A stretch of 53,970 nucleotides of DNA from a virus: IMG/VR virus record IMGVR_UViG_3300025872_000072, positions 1 to 53,970 of that record. One strand, 5' to 3'. The translations under genes and the position numbers were made by a program. This document shows, one piece after another, positions 13,654 through 22,306 of this stretch. A model generated the notes under the pieces. That model did no database searches and was not told where the DNA came from. It worked only from the letters and a program-made list of their open reading frames with translations. How positions within the stretch are numbered: position 1 is the first letter of the stretch; each line of letters opens with the position of its first letter.

Positions 13654-14357
13654 GATAGCACCTTCGCGGCCTTCTCGGCCTTTTCAAACCTTGCGTGCAC
13701 CTTTGTCCAGTTGATCTCTCGCATCATGGCAAAGACGTATGACTTTCTATCAGTGAGATAGTCACGATAATAGGCGTGCTCCCAGCAGTCCATCACGATC
13801 ACAGGAATGCAACCCATTGGAATGTTGCCATTGTGAAGGTCAACCATCACGTTGATGTAACGCTTGAGGAATGTGTTGTAGCAAGTGACTGCCCACCCAT
13901 TTCTTGAAGAAATGCTACATGCTATGAAGTCTTTCTGCCAGGCATCAAATGAGCCCCAGTCACGTTCAAGTCTCATGTATGTGAGTGAATCGGTTGTTAT
14001 TGATGACTTTGGGTCACCGATGTTATCGAAGTAAAGCCCATGCAGGAATGCTGCATTGAGATTATGAGACTCATCGAGCTTGAGGCAACGAAACTCACTG
14101 TGGTTCGGTGATGCGTCGTCGCGACTAACTGAGTCCAACTTTGCAGAAACTTCATTCAGGGTCTTTACATACCCGTCAAGGAGTTTCTGGTGCGATGCCT
14201 TTGTCTTCTCGGACAAAGACTCTGTGTTAGTCTCAAACGTCTTTGACTGTACGACGTAAGCCTCGTCGACCTTCTTTGGCTTGGCACTCTTTGGAATAAC
14301 CTCGCTTACGGCTTCACTCACAATCTTGCCAAGAAAATCATTCTGTCTGGTCGCCAT
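13650..14357 (-). CDS. Fe/Mn-type superoxide dismutase
   Basis: This encodes 235 residues. An N-terminal extension of about 40 residues precedes the SOD domain. The metal ligands are recognisable: His56 (KASHQKLL), His106 (NAAFLHGLYF), and Asp190 and His194 in MDCWEHAYYRDY. The C-terminal helix (REINWTKVHARFEKAE) also fits. It dismutes superoxide to peroxide and oxygen. There is no signal peptide. It sits among probable virion genes rather than metabolic genes, so it could be a packaged enzyme or a structural re-use of the fold. It starts at an overlap (TAATG) with the upstream gene. Confidence 0.9.
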   Translation of the reverse strand: MATRQNDFLGKIVSEAVSEVIPKSAKPKKVDEAYVVQSKTFETNTESLSEKTKASHQKLLDGYVKTLNEVSAKLDSVSRDDASPNHSEFRCLKLDESHNLNAAFLHGLYFDNIGDPKSSITTDSLTYMRLERDWGSFDAWQKDFIACSISSRNGWAVTCYNTFLKRYINVMVDLHNGNIPMGCIPVIVMDCWEHAYYRDYLTDRKSYVFAMMREINWTKVHARFEKAEKAAKVLS

Positions 14358-14857
14358 TAGGCCTCCTCGTATTCTTTTTCAAAAGCCGCCTGGTCAACTA
14401 CAAAGATTCTCTCACCTTCATCAGGCTTGCTTGGTGTCTTTGGATAAGCCTTCTTTCCGCGGTCGACAGTGTCTTCCTTCTCATCAGGCTTCTCATCATC
14501 GGTCTCGTTCTCCATGCCTATGATGTCATGGGCAGCTTGATCTGCAAGTTCCTTGGCTTCGCGGTCTGCTTGGATCTCAGCACCCACTTCCTTTGGAACG
14601 ATCTTAGTGACATCAGTCGTGCTTGGACGAGGAGTTTCGGGAGTACGAAGTGTGACCTGGGCTGTTCCGTCCTTGCCGGACACTTTGTCAACAGTGTACT
14701 CATAGCCAGATGACTTGTGGAGGACCTTCAAGTCCTGACCGATTATCATCTTGCCCCTTGAGTCGAAGACGTTGATCTCACTAATGAGCCCCCTCAGGTG
14801 AGATACATACTCTTCCTTCATCATCTTGATGAGTCCCTTGTCGTCGATCTTTCTCAT
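14357..14857 (-). CDS. Unknown protein with basic N-terminal helix
   Basis: This encodes 166 residues from the ATG at 14857, with AGGGA upstream. The start, KGLIKMMKEEYVSHLRGLIS, is a leader-like amphipathic helix. A small beta domain (about residues 30-70, GQDLKVLHKSSGYEYTVDKV) is followed by a Pro/Glu/Asp-rich disordered tail. The beta part resembles short DNA- or protein-binding barrels, but I cannot assign it. It directly precedes SOD and overlaps it. Confidence 0.7.
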   Translation of the reverse strand: MRKIDDKGLIKMMKEEYVSHLRGLISEINVFDSRGKMIIGQDLKVLHKSSGYEYTVDKVSGKDGTAQVTLRTPETPRPSTTDVTKIVPKEVGAEIQADREAKELADQAAHDIIGMENETDDEKPDEKEDTVDRGKKAYPKTPSKPDEGERIFVVDQAAFEKEYEEA

Positions 14858-14881
14858 GACGGTCCCTACAATGTATAACTA

Positions 14882-15364
14882 TCAATCCGTGTATCGTCTG
14901 ATTAACACACCGGCATTCTCAAGTATTCCCAAACCCGAAGCATCCCTGTATGGATTCATGTATATGACCTCTTGAATGCCTCCATTCACAATGGCCTTTG
15001 CACACTGCCTACAGGGCGAGTGTGTGAGGTACATCTTCTTTCGCTTTGGATTGTTGAAATCAAGTTTGATAAGAGCATTGATCTCGGCATGTATGAAACC
15101 TGATTGACCAGGCTCAGATGACTCAACCTCATTGGGTCCTCCTCTCTGGTCTCCATTGTAACCGACAGCAAGCACCTGGGTGTTGTCATCCGTCACTATG
15201 ACGGCTCCGACGGATGTCCGTTGGTCAACAGACCTCCTTGAGAGAATCATTGATGTTTCCATCCAAACTTGATCCCACGATGGTCTCACGTTTCTCTCCG
15301 TTGAATCAGGATAATCACAAGAAGTCGTGTTGGTTATTACCTTATCAATCGTGCTGTTTGTCAC
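14882..15364 (-). CDS. dCMP deaminase
   Basis: This encodes 160 residues. It converts dCMP to dUMP for thymidylate synthesis. The zinc site is complete: HAEINAL (His ligand and catalytic Glu, about residue 92) and SPCRQCAKAI (Cys ligands, about residue 117). The N-terminal WDQVWMETSMILSRRSVDQR and TSVGAVIV are typical of the family. The start is a GTG at 15364 without a good ribosome binding site, so the N-terminal 20 residues are uncertain. It feeds the dUMP pool used by ThyX. Confidence 0.93.
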   Translation of the reverse strand: MTNSTIDKVITNTTSCDYPDSTERNVRPSWDQVWMETSMILSRRSVDQRTSVGAVIVTDDNTQVLAVGYNGDQRGGPNEVESSEPGQSGFIHAEINALIKLDFNNPKRKKMYLTHSPCRQCAKAIVNGGIQEVIYMNPYRDASGLGILENAGVLIRRYTD

Positions 15365-15377
15365 AGAGGGTCACACG

Positions 15378-16232
15378 TTACTTATCGAACAAGGTTTCGA
15401 TGCTAGTGTCTGCTGGTAGGGCAAAGCCGGCTGCCTTCCTGTGTCCTCCGCCTCCGTACCTCTTGGCGACCTCGCTGACATCCGAGTCCTCATGGTGTGC
15501 GCGAAGGCTCACCTTCACCTGACGAGTATCGTGGTCATAGTACCAGATCACTGCAAAGTCACACTTCGGGGATAGGGCATTCCCAATCTCAGACATCCAG
15601 TGTGGAGAGTTCACCACGAGGACTTCCTTTCCGTCCATCTTTCTTGCCGTCGCGTGCTTGGCGATCTTGGAGATGACAGTCTTGGAATAGGCGAGGATGT
15701 AGGCTCCCCTCTCCTGGGCATTGTCGACTGCAGAGTCGTCGAGGTATTTGTCGAACTCCTCGAAGTCGAAAGGTACCATGTCGAAGGCCGCAGCGAACTC
15801 CTTCGAGTACGGGATCTCCCACTTCCAGAGGTCCCTGTCCTCGATATGACGGATCATGCGAGGGGGCTCTTTCGTCGGATGAAAGAACTTCCAGGCCAGC
15901 ATTGCACCGCTCTGTCCCATATCGAAGTGGGTGCATGAGATGTCGTGGAGCTCCACCATGGCAGACTTGTGGTGGTCGAGGACGAGGAAGCCCTTGGCCT
16001 CCTTGATGAGACGCTTGGTGGTGGCATTGTCGTAGGAGAAGTCCACCACGAGGACGTTCTTTCCGGATACGTCAGGCGGTGGCTCACCGTACTTTGCTGC
16101 ATGGTATGTCGCCCTATCACCGAGCAGTTTCCAAGCAGCGTATGCCGCACCGAAACCGTCTGTGCAGGATGCGTGGTAGATGACGAGGTCCACACTGTGC
16201 GGATCAAGAAGGCTTCCCATATTGGCGGACAT
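15378..16232 (-). CDS. DHH-family phosphoesterase (nanoRNase-like)
   Basis: This encodes 284 residues from the ATG at 16232, with AGGAG upstream. Motifs in order: HASCTDGFGAA, VVDFSYD, VLDHHKS (the DHH signature, around residue 85), FDMGQSGAM and EDRDLWKW; then the DHHA1 ending GGGGHRKAAGF. This is the layout of NrnA/NrnB-type oligonucleotide phosphodiesterases. It probably degrades short oligonucleotides to mononucleotides, recycling host nucleic acid for the neighbouring nucleotide enzymes. A cyclic-dinucleotide substrate cannot be excluded. Confidence 0.88.
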   Translation of the reverse strand: MSANMGSLLDPHSVDLVIYHASCTDGFGAAYAAWKLLGDRATYHAAKYGEPPPDVSGKNVLVVDFSYDNATTKRLIKEAKGFLVLDHHKSAMVELHDISCTHFDMGQSGAMLAWKFFHPTKEPPRMIRHIEDRDLWKWEIPYSKEFAAAFDMVPFDFEEFDKYLDDSAVDNAQERGAYILAYSKTVISKIAKHATARKMDGKEVLVVNSPHWMSEIGNALSPKCDFAVIWYYDHDTRQVKVSLRAHHEDSDVSEVAKRYGGGGHRKAAGFALPADTSIETLFDK

Positions 16233-16244
16233 CTCCTATTCTCC

Positions 16245-16826
16245 TCAATTATGCCCGATGCCTGTGGTAAGAGGATGGCATGCCCAGCACATGGGCTCGT
16301 ATGTGTCTGCACCACCTACAGAAATTTCATCAAGTGATGGAACGCGCCTGTGTGTGAGCTGGGCATCATCGCCGCACGATACACAGACAGCCGTGCACTT
16401 TTCGACCTTCGTTGCGAATGGGAGGAGCTTCTCTACTTCTGTGAAAGATCGTAAGTTTGCTGAGAGTTCAATTGACGAGACATACACGGAGATTCCCATA
16501 CGAAAAACCTCGATGAGGGCATCTGCGATACCATCGATCATGAAGGCCTCATCTACTGCGACAACTTCGGGTTTCTCATTTCGAATGATGTGAAGGACTT
16601 CCTGTCCACTAGAGACAGCGATGGCCGCCATCGAGGCGCCTGAATGGGTTACGATTGCACTGTCAGAATACCTGCTATCAATCACAGGTTTAAAGCAGGA
16701 GACTTTCGTCTCACGGAGACGGTGTCTCTCAATCGCTCCAACTAATCTCGTTGACTTTCCTGACCACATTGGTCCCGTAAAAACAACGAACTCTCGATTA
16801 ATCCTTGCCCGACGACGTACGGCCAT
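16245..16826 (-). CDS. tdk: Thymidine kinase (type II)
   Basis: This encodes 193 residues from the ATG at 16826, chosen because GGAGG lies six bases upstream; it overlaps the previous gene by 29 bases. Walker A is GPMWSGKST (about residues 18-26) and Walker B is VVAVDEAFMI. The lasso and zinc region has C-x2-C pairs (CVSCGDD, CWAC). It phosphorylates thymidine (and deoxyuridine) for salvage. Its place between the DHH phosphoesterase and the cupin/epimerase pair suits nucleotide scavenging. Confidence 0.92.
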   Translation of the reverse strand: MAVRRRARINREFVVFTGPMWSGKSTRLVGAIERHRLRETKVSCFKPVIDSRYSDSAIVTHSGASMAAIAVSSGQEVLHIIRNEKPEVVAVDEAFMIDGIADALIEVFRMGISVYVSSIELSANLRSFTEVEKLLPFATKVEKCTAVCVSCGDDAQLTHRRVPSLDEISVGGADTYEPMCWACHPLTTGIGHN

Positions 16827-17208
16827 AATCATCCTCCAGTCTAACGAACGTGTCCCTTGACCTATCACCGATCTCGATGATAGTTGAATCATCTACTGAC
16901 TTAATTCTATAAGGACACTCGGACTGTATAGAAAAGGTTTCACCTGCTACAATCACCACTGTTGAGTATGGATTTTCTGCGGTGTTTGAAACAGTGAAAG
17001 AGTTTCCAAAAGTGATCTCAACACAACCCTGAAGCACAAAGAATGACTTGTTCTTTAGCCTGTGATACTTGAGACTTGTCCTGTTTCCTGCTCTAATCTT
17101 TATGATCTTGCCCACCAGCGTGTCAGGTGTTGACCAGGTCCATGTCTCACCCCAAGGAGTCATCTCCTTCTTAGCGGGCCCTGCCCATCCTATCTTTGGT
17201 TCTGTCAT
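16798..17208 (-). CDS. Cupin-domain protein, sugar-metabolism type
   Basis: This encodes 136 residues from the ATG at 17208, overlapping the epimerase stop (ATGA). A single cupin barrel is visible: TSLKYHRLKNKSFFVLQGCVEI (motif 1) and a second strand set ending FSIQSECPYRIKS. It resembles the C-terminal domain of mannose-phosphate isomerase / guanylyltransferase proteins. The usual metal His set is only partly present. Coupling to an epimerase suggests nucleotide-sugar modification; the exact reaction cannot be told. Confidence 0.7.
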   Translation of the reverse strand: MTEPKIGWAGPAKKEMTPWGETWTWSTPDTLVGKIIKIRAGNRTSLKYHRLKNKSFFVLQGCVEITFGNSFTVSNTAENPYSTVVIVAGETFSIQSECPYRIKSVDDSTIIEIGDRSRDTFVRLEDDYGRTSSGKD

Positions 17209-18188
17209 AGTCCCCACCACTTCCAAGTCATCTCAAGACCTCTAGCTAGATCAACCTGCGAGACAAACCCAAGGTTTGTTGCGGCCTGCTCAGTGTTTGC
17301 CCGTGTGTGCTTAATGTCACCAACTCTGGCAGGAGCATTCGACACGTTGATCTTTCCGAATTTCAATCTGAACATGTCGAGAATTTCATTGTTTGAGTAG
17401 CTCCTGCCTGTCCCAATGTTGTATGCCTGCCCTCTAAACGGTTCAGTCCTCGTTGCAGCAAGCAGGTTTGCTCGAACGACATCACCAACAAATACCATGT
17501 CGCGTGACTGCTCACCGTCACCATCTGACCTGAGTGAGTTTCCATTTTTGACGCAGTTGCACCAGGCTGTTATTGCAGTTGCGTATGCAGAATCTCCATA
17601 CTGCCTGGGTCCGTAGACATTGAAGTATCGTAAAGAGACAGCATCAATACCGTGAAGTTCAACTGCGATTCTGATGTAGTCCTCGACAAAGAGCTTCTGT
17701 AGACCGTATGGAGAGCTGGGCTTTGGTCTTGAATCTTCGCCTGTTGGAATCTCAGCATCACCATAGAGTGCGCAAGTGGATGAGAACACGAGCCTCAGTG
17801 GAGACTTACAGTCACGTACAGCTTCAATCAACGAGAGGGAGCGTGTGCAGTTAACGTCTGTGGTCGCCGCAGGGTTCTCTACGGTCTGGCTTACCCTTGG
17901 GTTTGCAGCAAGATGGAAGACCACATCATACCTGCCATCACGAATCCTATCAAGGACATGCCTATCCTCAATGTCAGTCTCGAAGAAGACCACATCATCC
18001 TTCCCCCTCCTGTCATCAATGTGCATTGAAAGGGCAGAAATCACAGGCCTCACCCTCAGATCATCAAGATTCTCAAGCCTGCCTGTTACAAGACTGTCCA
18101 CGATATCAACAGTCCAGCCAGTCTCAACAAGCTTGTGAACAAGATTAGAACCGATGAAACCACAACCACCTGTCACAAGAGCGCGCAT
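17205..18188 (-). CDS. NAD-dependent nucleotide-sugar epimerase (GalE-like, extended SDR)
   Basis: This encodes 327 residues from the ATG at 18188, with GGAGG upstream. The Rossmann start is ALVTGGCGFIGSNLV. The catalytic set is Ser/Thr in FSSTCALYGD and the Tyr-x3-Lys in SPYGLQKLF. The C-terminal substrate region has RYFNVYGPRQ and AYNIGTGRS. It probably epimerises a UDP- or GDP-hexose. With the cupin gene and the phosphomannomutase at 37371-38150, it suggests that the phage makes a sugar donor for glycosylating DNA, capsid or host surface. No glycosyltransferase is recognised in the window. Confidence 0.88.
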   Translation of the reverse strand: MRALVTGGCGFIGSNLVHKLVETGWTVDIVDSLVTGRLENLDDLRVRPVISALSMHIDDRRGKDDVVFFETDIEDRHVLDRIRDGRYDVVFHLAANPRVSQTVENPAATTDVNCTRSLSLIEAVRDCKSPLRLVFSSTCALYGDAEIPTGEDSRPKPSSPYGLQKLFVEDYIRIAVELHGIDAVSLRYFNVYGPRQYGDSAYATAITAWCNCVKNGNSLRSDGDGEQSRDMVFVGDVVRANLLAATRTEPFRGQAYNIGTGRSYSNNEILDMFRLKFGKINVSNAPARVGDIKHTRANTEQAATNLGFVSQVDLARGLEMTWKWWGL

Positions 18189-18228
18189 AGTACCTCCGAA
18201 CCAATCATACACGTCGTACGTGAGTTGA

Positions 18229-21200
18229 TTAGCACTCCACAAGTTTCATTCGATACATGTTTGTTGAGGCGCCCCAGCCTGAACTGTTCTCGACATCGGC
18301 AACCCAGATGGTATACGGCTTGATATCTCCTTCCTTGACGCTCCAGATCCTAATCCATGTGTTGGCATTGGTAGTGTCAGTCACCTTTGCTCGAGCAAAG
18401 ACCTTATTGTTCTTTGTGGTCTTCATCTCAATTGCAAGGACACAGAACCACACAACATCCTTCTTGCCATCCTCAAGATCACCAAGCGGTGGAATCTCTG
18501 CCTTGTGAATCTTACGCATGATCTCTTCAGGGAAGAGGACATGATGAGGGGCTGAGCCCGATATCTCGGCCTGCATTGCAACCTTCTCAACACGAGACCA
18601 GTCCTCAGTTCCTGTGGTCTCATCGATGAGCCTATCGACTAGTGGCCGAGGCTTCAACTTTGCAGCCTGCTTTGCGGTCATCCCATAGCGGCCCTTCTTC
18701 AGGTCACCATAGTTTCCGATGATGATGTCATGCAGTTGCTTGTGATTTGCAACCTTGCCGCTTATCATCTCATCGATTGAGCCGAATGCCTCCATGCCAA
18801 GGAGGGCTTCGAAGCATCGACGATTGAGCTTTGAGTGTCGCCAGCCACCGTCCTGGTTATAGAGAAGCTCATCAATATTCTTGTAGGGTCGATTCTCGAT
18901 GATCTCATCGACGGCGGCGCCACCAACACCCTTCAGTGAAGAAAGGGGTGGAACGAATGCCTGAAGCTTCTCGGACCATGACCATACGTTTCCTGAGGAG
19001 TTGATGTCAGGAGGCGAGATCTTGTAGCCAAGCTGCTTGATCTCAGACATCATTACCGCCATGCCTTCCACATTGTGGTTTTCTGTCTGTAGGCATGTGG
19101 CAAGCCAGTCATGTGGATAGTAAGTCATCAGCCAGGCACCGTAGTACGAGTCGATGGCATACGCAACCGAGTGGGACTTATTGAAGCCGTACAGTGAGAA
19201 GAATGCAATCGTATCGAACAGGTCAGTTGCCTGTTTCAGGTTGAGGCCTGAACACTCCATACAACCCTTGATGAACTTCTTTTCCAATGCCTCCTTCTCG
19301 TCGGACTTCTTGCCAAGGGAGGTGAGGTCCTTCTTCACCAGGGTCTTTCGCATCTTGTCAGAGTCGCCTGGCGAGAATCCGGCAAGCTTCTGCGCCAGCA
19401 ACATGAACTGTTCCTGGAAGACGATGAACCCACACGTTGGGCCGAGAATCTCCTCGATGACCGGATGATCGTACTTGATCGCAGCCTTGTTCTTCTTCGC
19501 CTCAACATATTTCTTGTGGACGTTAGCCTTTAGGGGACCAGGCCGGTAGATTGCCGTGACGGTCGAGAGGTCGATGATGTTCTCAACCTCAGCCGCCACA
19601 CAGAACTTCCTTGCGCCGTCCGATGTGAACTGGAAGATGCCTGGCCACTTGCCTTGCTGGTAGACATTATCGAACACCTTCCTATCGTTGGGTTCGACAT
19701 ATCGACAGTTGAGCTTGTCATCATAGAACTTCTTAATGTCGACGAATGTCGGTTCACAGGCAAGTTCACGGCGAAGAATTCGACGAATGCAGTCCTCGAC
19801 CATCTGCATTTGCTTCAGACCAAGGAAGTCGAACTTGAGGAAGCCGTTCTCTTCAAGGTTTCGAATGTTGACACCCTCGGTCCACGGAGTCTGGAGTTCG
19901 CCTCGGACAGCAATGAGAGGCATGTGCTTCTCAAGTTCGGGACAGACGAGGACACCGCCGGCATGACGACCGATCGATCGATTCATCATGAAGAGAGATC
20001 GAACCTGGGACTCGACGTGTGGGTACTTCTCCATGAACTCACGGTACCTTGCCGAGTGCTCCATACAATCCTCATGCTTGAGGATGAACATGGACTTCTC
20101 CATGTTTGGGTCACGTGACTTATCAGCAACCTCCCTCTCAAGGGGACCTGTGACGGCATTCACCTCATCAAAAGGAATCTGGTAGAACTTTGAGACGTCC
20201 TTCACCAGGGACTTGAGCTTGAGGGTGTTGAAGTTAGAGACCGGAATAACAGACTCATCACCGAAGATCTCACGTGCGGCATCAATCAAGGCATCACGGT
20301 TTCCGACATCCGTGTCGATATCAGGCCAACCTGCTCGATGGCGTCCAAGGAATCGTTCCCAAAGGAGGTCGTACTTTAGTGGATCGACATGGGTGATTCC
20401 AAGGAGGTAGTTGACAAGCGAGCCTGCACCGGAACCACGACCGGCGCCTGGCAGGGTTCGATTCTCAGCGACCTTGAACACCTTCTGGAGGGTCAGGAAG
20501 TAGTTCTCGAAGCCAAGATGCTTGATATCACCAAGCTCGAACTTGGCACGCTCGACATATTCCTTGTTGTTTGCCAATCCTTCATCGATAAGCGCCTGCT
20601 TCACAAGCCCAGTGAGCTGGCTCATTGCCGTGCTTTCACTCGTTGAGAATGATGGAAGCTTTGCCTTGTCCTCGAACCAGATCTCCTCGCAAAGGTTCCA
20701 GGCAATATCATGACCGCGCTCAATGGAGTCCTTTACGATACCCTCCTTGCCGCGATAGAACTCAAACTTTTCCCAACGCTCGAGGAACTCACCCCACATC
20801 TGGGTGTGGTTCTTTGGATAGAGTTCAGCCTTCAGCTGTTCCTTAGTCGGTAGGACGGGAGCAGTTCCGTCGTTCTTGATTCGACCTGGCTGAAGCTGAC
20901 GATAGATTTCACGAGATTCCCAGGCATCAGGCGACGGGTAGTGGGCATCCGAGGTCGTAAGAAGGTTGATGCCTGTCCTATCTGCAAGTTCAAGCATGCA
21001 CATGTTCGTGAGGTCCTGTGCACCAAGCTTATTGAACTGCATCTCAAGGAAGAAGTTCTCGCGGCCAACGCAATCTACGAACCGATCGACCATGTTCGTA
21101 AGCCTGCCCATGATGCGATTCAGCATGGCAGGATCAGTGATGAGATCGGGACTCAGCTGGTCGAACTTTGCTTCAGGAAATTCGCGGTAGATGAGACCAC

Positions 21201-21777
21201 TTGGATAGCCTCCAACACAGGCGGTGGAAACAACAAGGCCCTCACCATGTTCCCTGAGCATGTTGAAGTCAATACGAGGAAACTTGTAGAATCCATCCTT
21301 GAAGGACTTCTTGACCAGAGTGAAGAGGTTGGAGAGTCCGACACGGTTCTTTGCAACAACGACGAGATGATAACGTCGGTTTGGATTGTCTTCCTGCTCG
21401 GTACGAGTCTCATCGGCATCTTCGACGACGAGACCTGCCGCCTCCTCATCTTGGTCAGGTGCGGACTCGCCTGAGAGGTCTTCAAGCTTCACCTTGGAAG
21501 CCTCGTAGGTTCGCTTCCACTCCTTCAGGTCAGGAACAAAGTAGAATTCAACGCCATAAAGTTGACGGAACTGCTTGCCCTTGGACTTTACCTTCTTTGC
21601 ATGCGCATGCGCATGTGCAAGACCGTTGCCGTTGCCGTGGTCGGTCAAAGACCATGAATCGAGACCATTGTTCAGGCAGAAGTCGATGTGCTCAGCAGGA
21701 TTGCCGAGACCATCGTACGGTGAGAATGTCGAGTGATTGTGAAGGCTTGCATACCGTGTTGGCGCAGAAAAGTTCAT
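18229..21777 (-). CDS. dnaE: DNA polymerase III alpha subunit (family C)
   Basis: This encodes 1182 residues, full length for DnaE. A PHP domain at the N-terminus has its metal motifs (LHNHSTFSPYDG, TDHGNGNG). The catalytic core includes PGAGRGSGAGSLVNY (443-457) and PDIDTD (485-490), the two catalytic Asp. The C-terminal HhH and OB-like regions are present. It is the main replicative polymerase candidate. No DnaN clamp or clamp loader lies in the window. The ATG at 21777 has AGGAG seven bases upstream, but both fall in a cloverleaf-like inverted repeat (21775-21837). Confidence 0.96.
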   Translation of the reverse strand: MNFSAPTRYASLHNHSTFSPYDGLGNPAEHIDFCLNNGLDSWSLTDHGNGNGLAHAHAHAKKVKSKGKQFRQLYGVEFYFVPDLKEWKRTYEASKVKLEDLSGESAPDQDEEAAGLVVEDADETRTEQEDNPNRRYHLVVVAKNRVGLSNLFTLVKKSFKDGFYKFPRIDFNMLREHGEGLVVSTACVGGYPSGLIYREFPEAKFDQLSPDLITDPAMLNRIMGRLTNMVDRFVDCVGRENFFLEMQFNKLGAQDLTNMCMLELADRTGINLLTTSDAHYPSPDAWESREIYRQLQPGRIKNDGTAPVLPTKEQLKAELYPKNHTQMWGEFLERWEKFEFYRGKEGIVKDSIERGHDIAWNLCEEIWFEDKAKLPSFSTSESTAMSQLTGLVKQALIDEGLANNKEYVERAKFELGDIKHLGFENYFLTLQKVFKVAENRTLPGAGRGSGAGSLVNYLLGITHVDPLKYDLLWERFLGRHRAGWPDIDTDVGNRDALIDAAREIFGDESVIPVSNFNTLKLKSLVKDVSKFYQIPFDEVNAVTGPLEREVADKSRDPNMEKSMFILKHEDCMEHSARYREFMEKYPHVESQVRSLFMMNRSIGRHAGGVLVCPELEKHMPLIAVRGELQTPWTEGVNIRNLEENGFLKFDFLGLKQMQMVEDCIRRILRRELACEPTFVDIKKFYDDKLNCRYVEPNDRKVFDNVYQQGKWPGIFQFTSDGARKFCVAAEVENIIDLSTVTAIYRPGPLKANVHKKYVEAKKNKAAIKYDHPVIEEILGPTCGFIVFQEQFMLLAQKLAGFSPGDSDKMRKTLVKKDLTSLGKKSDEKEALEKKFIKGCMECSGLNLKQATDLFDTIAFFSLYGFNKSHSVAYAIDSYYGAWLMTYYPHDWLATCLQTENHNVEGMAVMMSEIKQLGYKISPPDINSSGNVWSWSEKLQAFVPPLSSLKGVGGAAVDEIIENRPYKNIDELLYNQDGGWRHSKLNRRCFEALLGMEAFGSIDEMISGKVANHKQLHDIIIGNYGDLKKGRYGMTAKQAAKLKPRPLVDRLIDETTGTEDWSRVEKVAMQAEISGSAPHHVLFPEEIMRKIHKAEIPPLGDLEDGKKDVVWFCVLAIEMKTTKNNKVFARAKVTDTTNANTWIRIWSVKEGDIKPYTIWVADVENSSGWGASTNMYRMKLVEC

Positions 21778-21837
21778 CAGGCCGCTCCTGTTAGGACGAT
21801 TGACTTACAATCAAATCCTATTAGGAACGGCCTGATG
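21775..21837 (-). promoter_or_regulatory. Cloverleaf-like inverted repeat over the dnaE start
   Basis: Perfect 10-base outer arms CATCAGGCCG (21775-21784) and CGGCCTGATG (21828-21837) enclose three further hairpins that nearly fill the interior: 21786-21796 (TCCT/AGGA), 21798-21812 (GATTG/CAATC) and 21816-21826 (TCCT/AGGA). The dnaE start codon ends one outer arm, and the ribosome binding site lies in a hairpin. Confidence 0.7.
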
Positions 21838-21842
21838 TTCAA
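21815..21842 (-). promoter_or_regulatory. Promoter for dnaE nested in the cloverleaf
   Basis: TTGAAC (21842-21837), 16 bases, then TAGGAT (21820-21815) on the minus strand. Transcripts from here would start inside the cloverleaf and lack its 5' arm, freeing the ribosome binding site, whereas read-through transcripts would contain the whole structure. Confidence 0.55.
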
Positions 21843-21860
21843 TCAGGAGTGGTGCTTAGA

Positions 21861-22295
21861 CTACTCGATGTGACCGTAGTACGGCTCGAATAGGACCTTT
21901 CGCTCGTCAATGCAGCGCTTCAGGTAATCACGAAGCTCATCGTAACTCGTGGTCACCTTCACGCCTGACTGGGCCAGCATCAGGTTGAAGTTGCCAGTGA
22001 GACCCTGGGCAAAGTAAACGATCGGAACGTTTGCATTGTATGCCACACCTGCCTCGAAGATCGTGCCCATGTCCTTGTCTCGCGTGTTGCAAAGGACAAA
22101 GTCGGCAGTTCGAATGTGCTCAATGTTTCCCTTGAACGTGTCCTTCTGGACGTCAAGAGAAGCATTTGGTGGACAGATGAAGATCTTGCGTGGAGATGCC
22201 ACGTTGAGACCGAGGTCACCGAGAAGATTCTCAAGTGCCTCAACCTCTTCAAGAGCCTTGGGTGTGAACCAGCCAGATGCGAGATATACCTTCAT
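21861..22295 (-). CDS. Nucleoside 2-deoxyribosyltransferase-family enzyme
   Basis: This encodes 144 residues from the ATG at 22295, with AGGAA upstream. MKVYLASGWF at the start and GNIEHIRTADFVLCNT, then DMGTIFEAGVAY with the catalytic Glu, mark the family. Members swap bases on deoxyribosides (NDT) or hydrolyse deoxynucleotide glycosidic bonds (DNPH1/MilB type); the sequence does not settle which. It heads the cluster 21861-26145 with a flavin reductase, a kinase and a ThyX-like enzyme. Its stop is 84 bases from dnaE, and the dnaE promoter lies between. Confidence 0.85.
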   Translation of the reverse strand: MKVYLASGWFTPKALEEVEALENLLGDLGLNVASPRKIFICPPNASLDVQKDTFKGNIEHIRTADFVLCNTRDKDMGTIFEAGVAYNANVPIVYFAQGLTGNFNLMLAQSGVKVTTSYDELRDYLKRCIDERKVLFEPYYGHIE

Positions 22296-22306
22296 GTTTC
22301 TATTCC

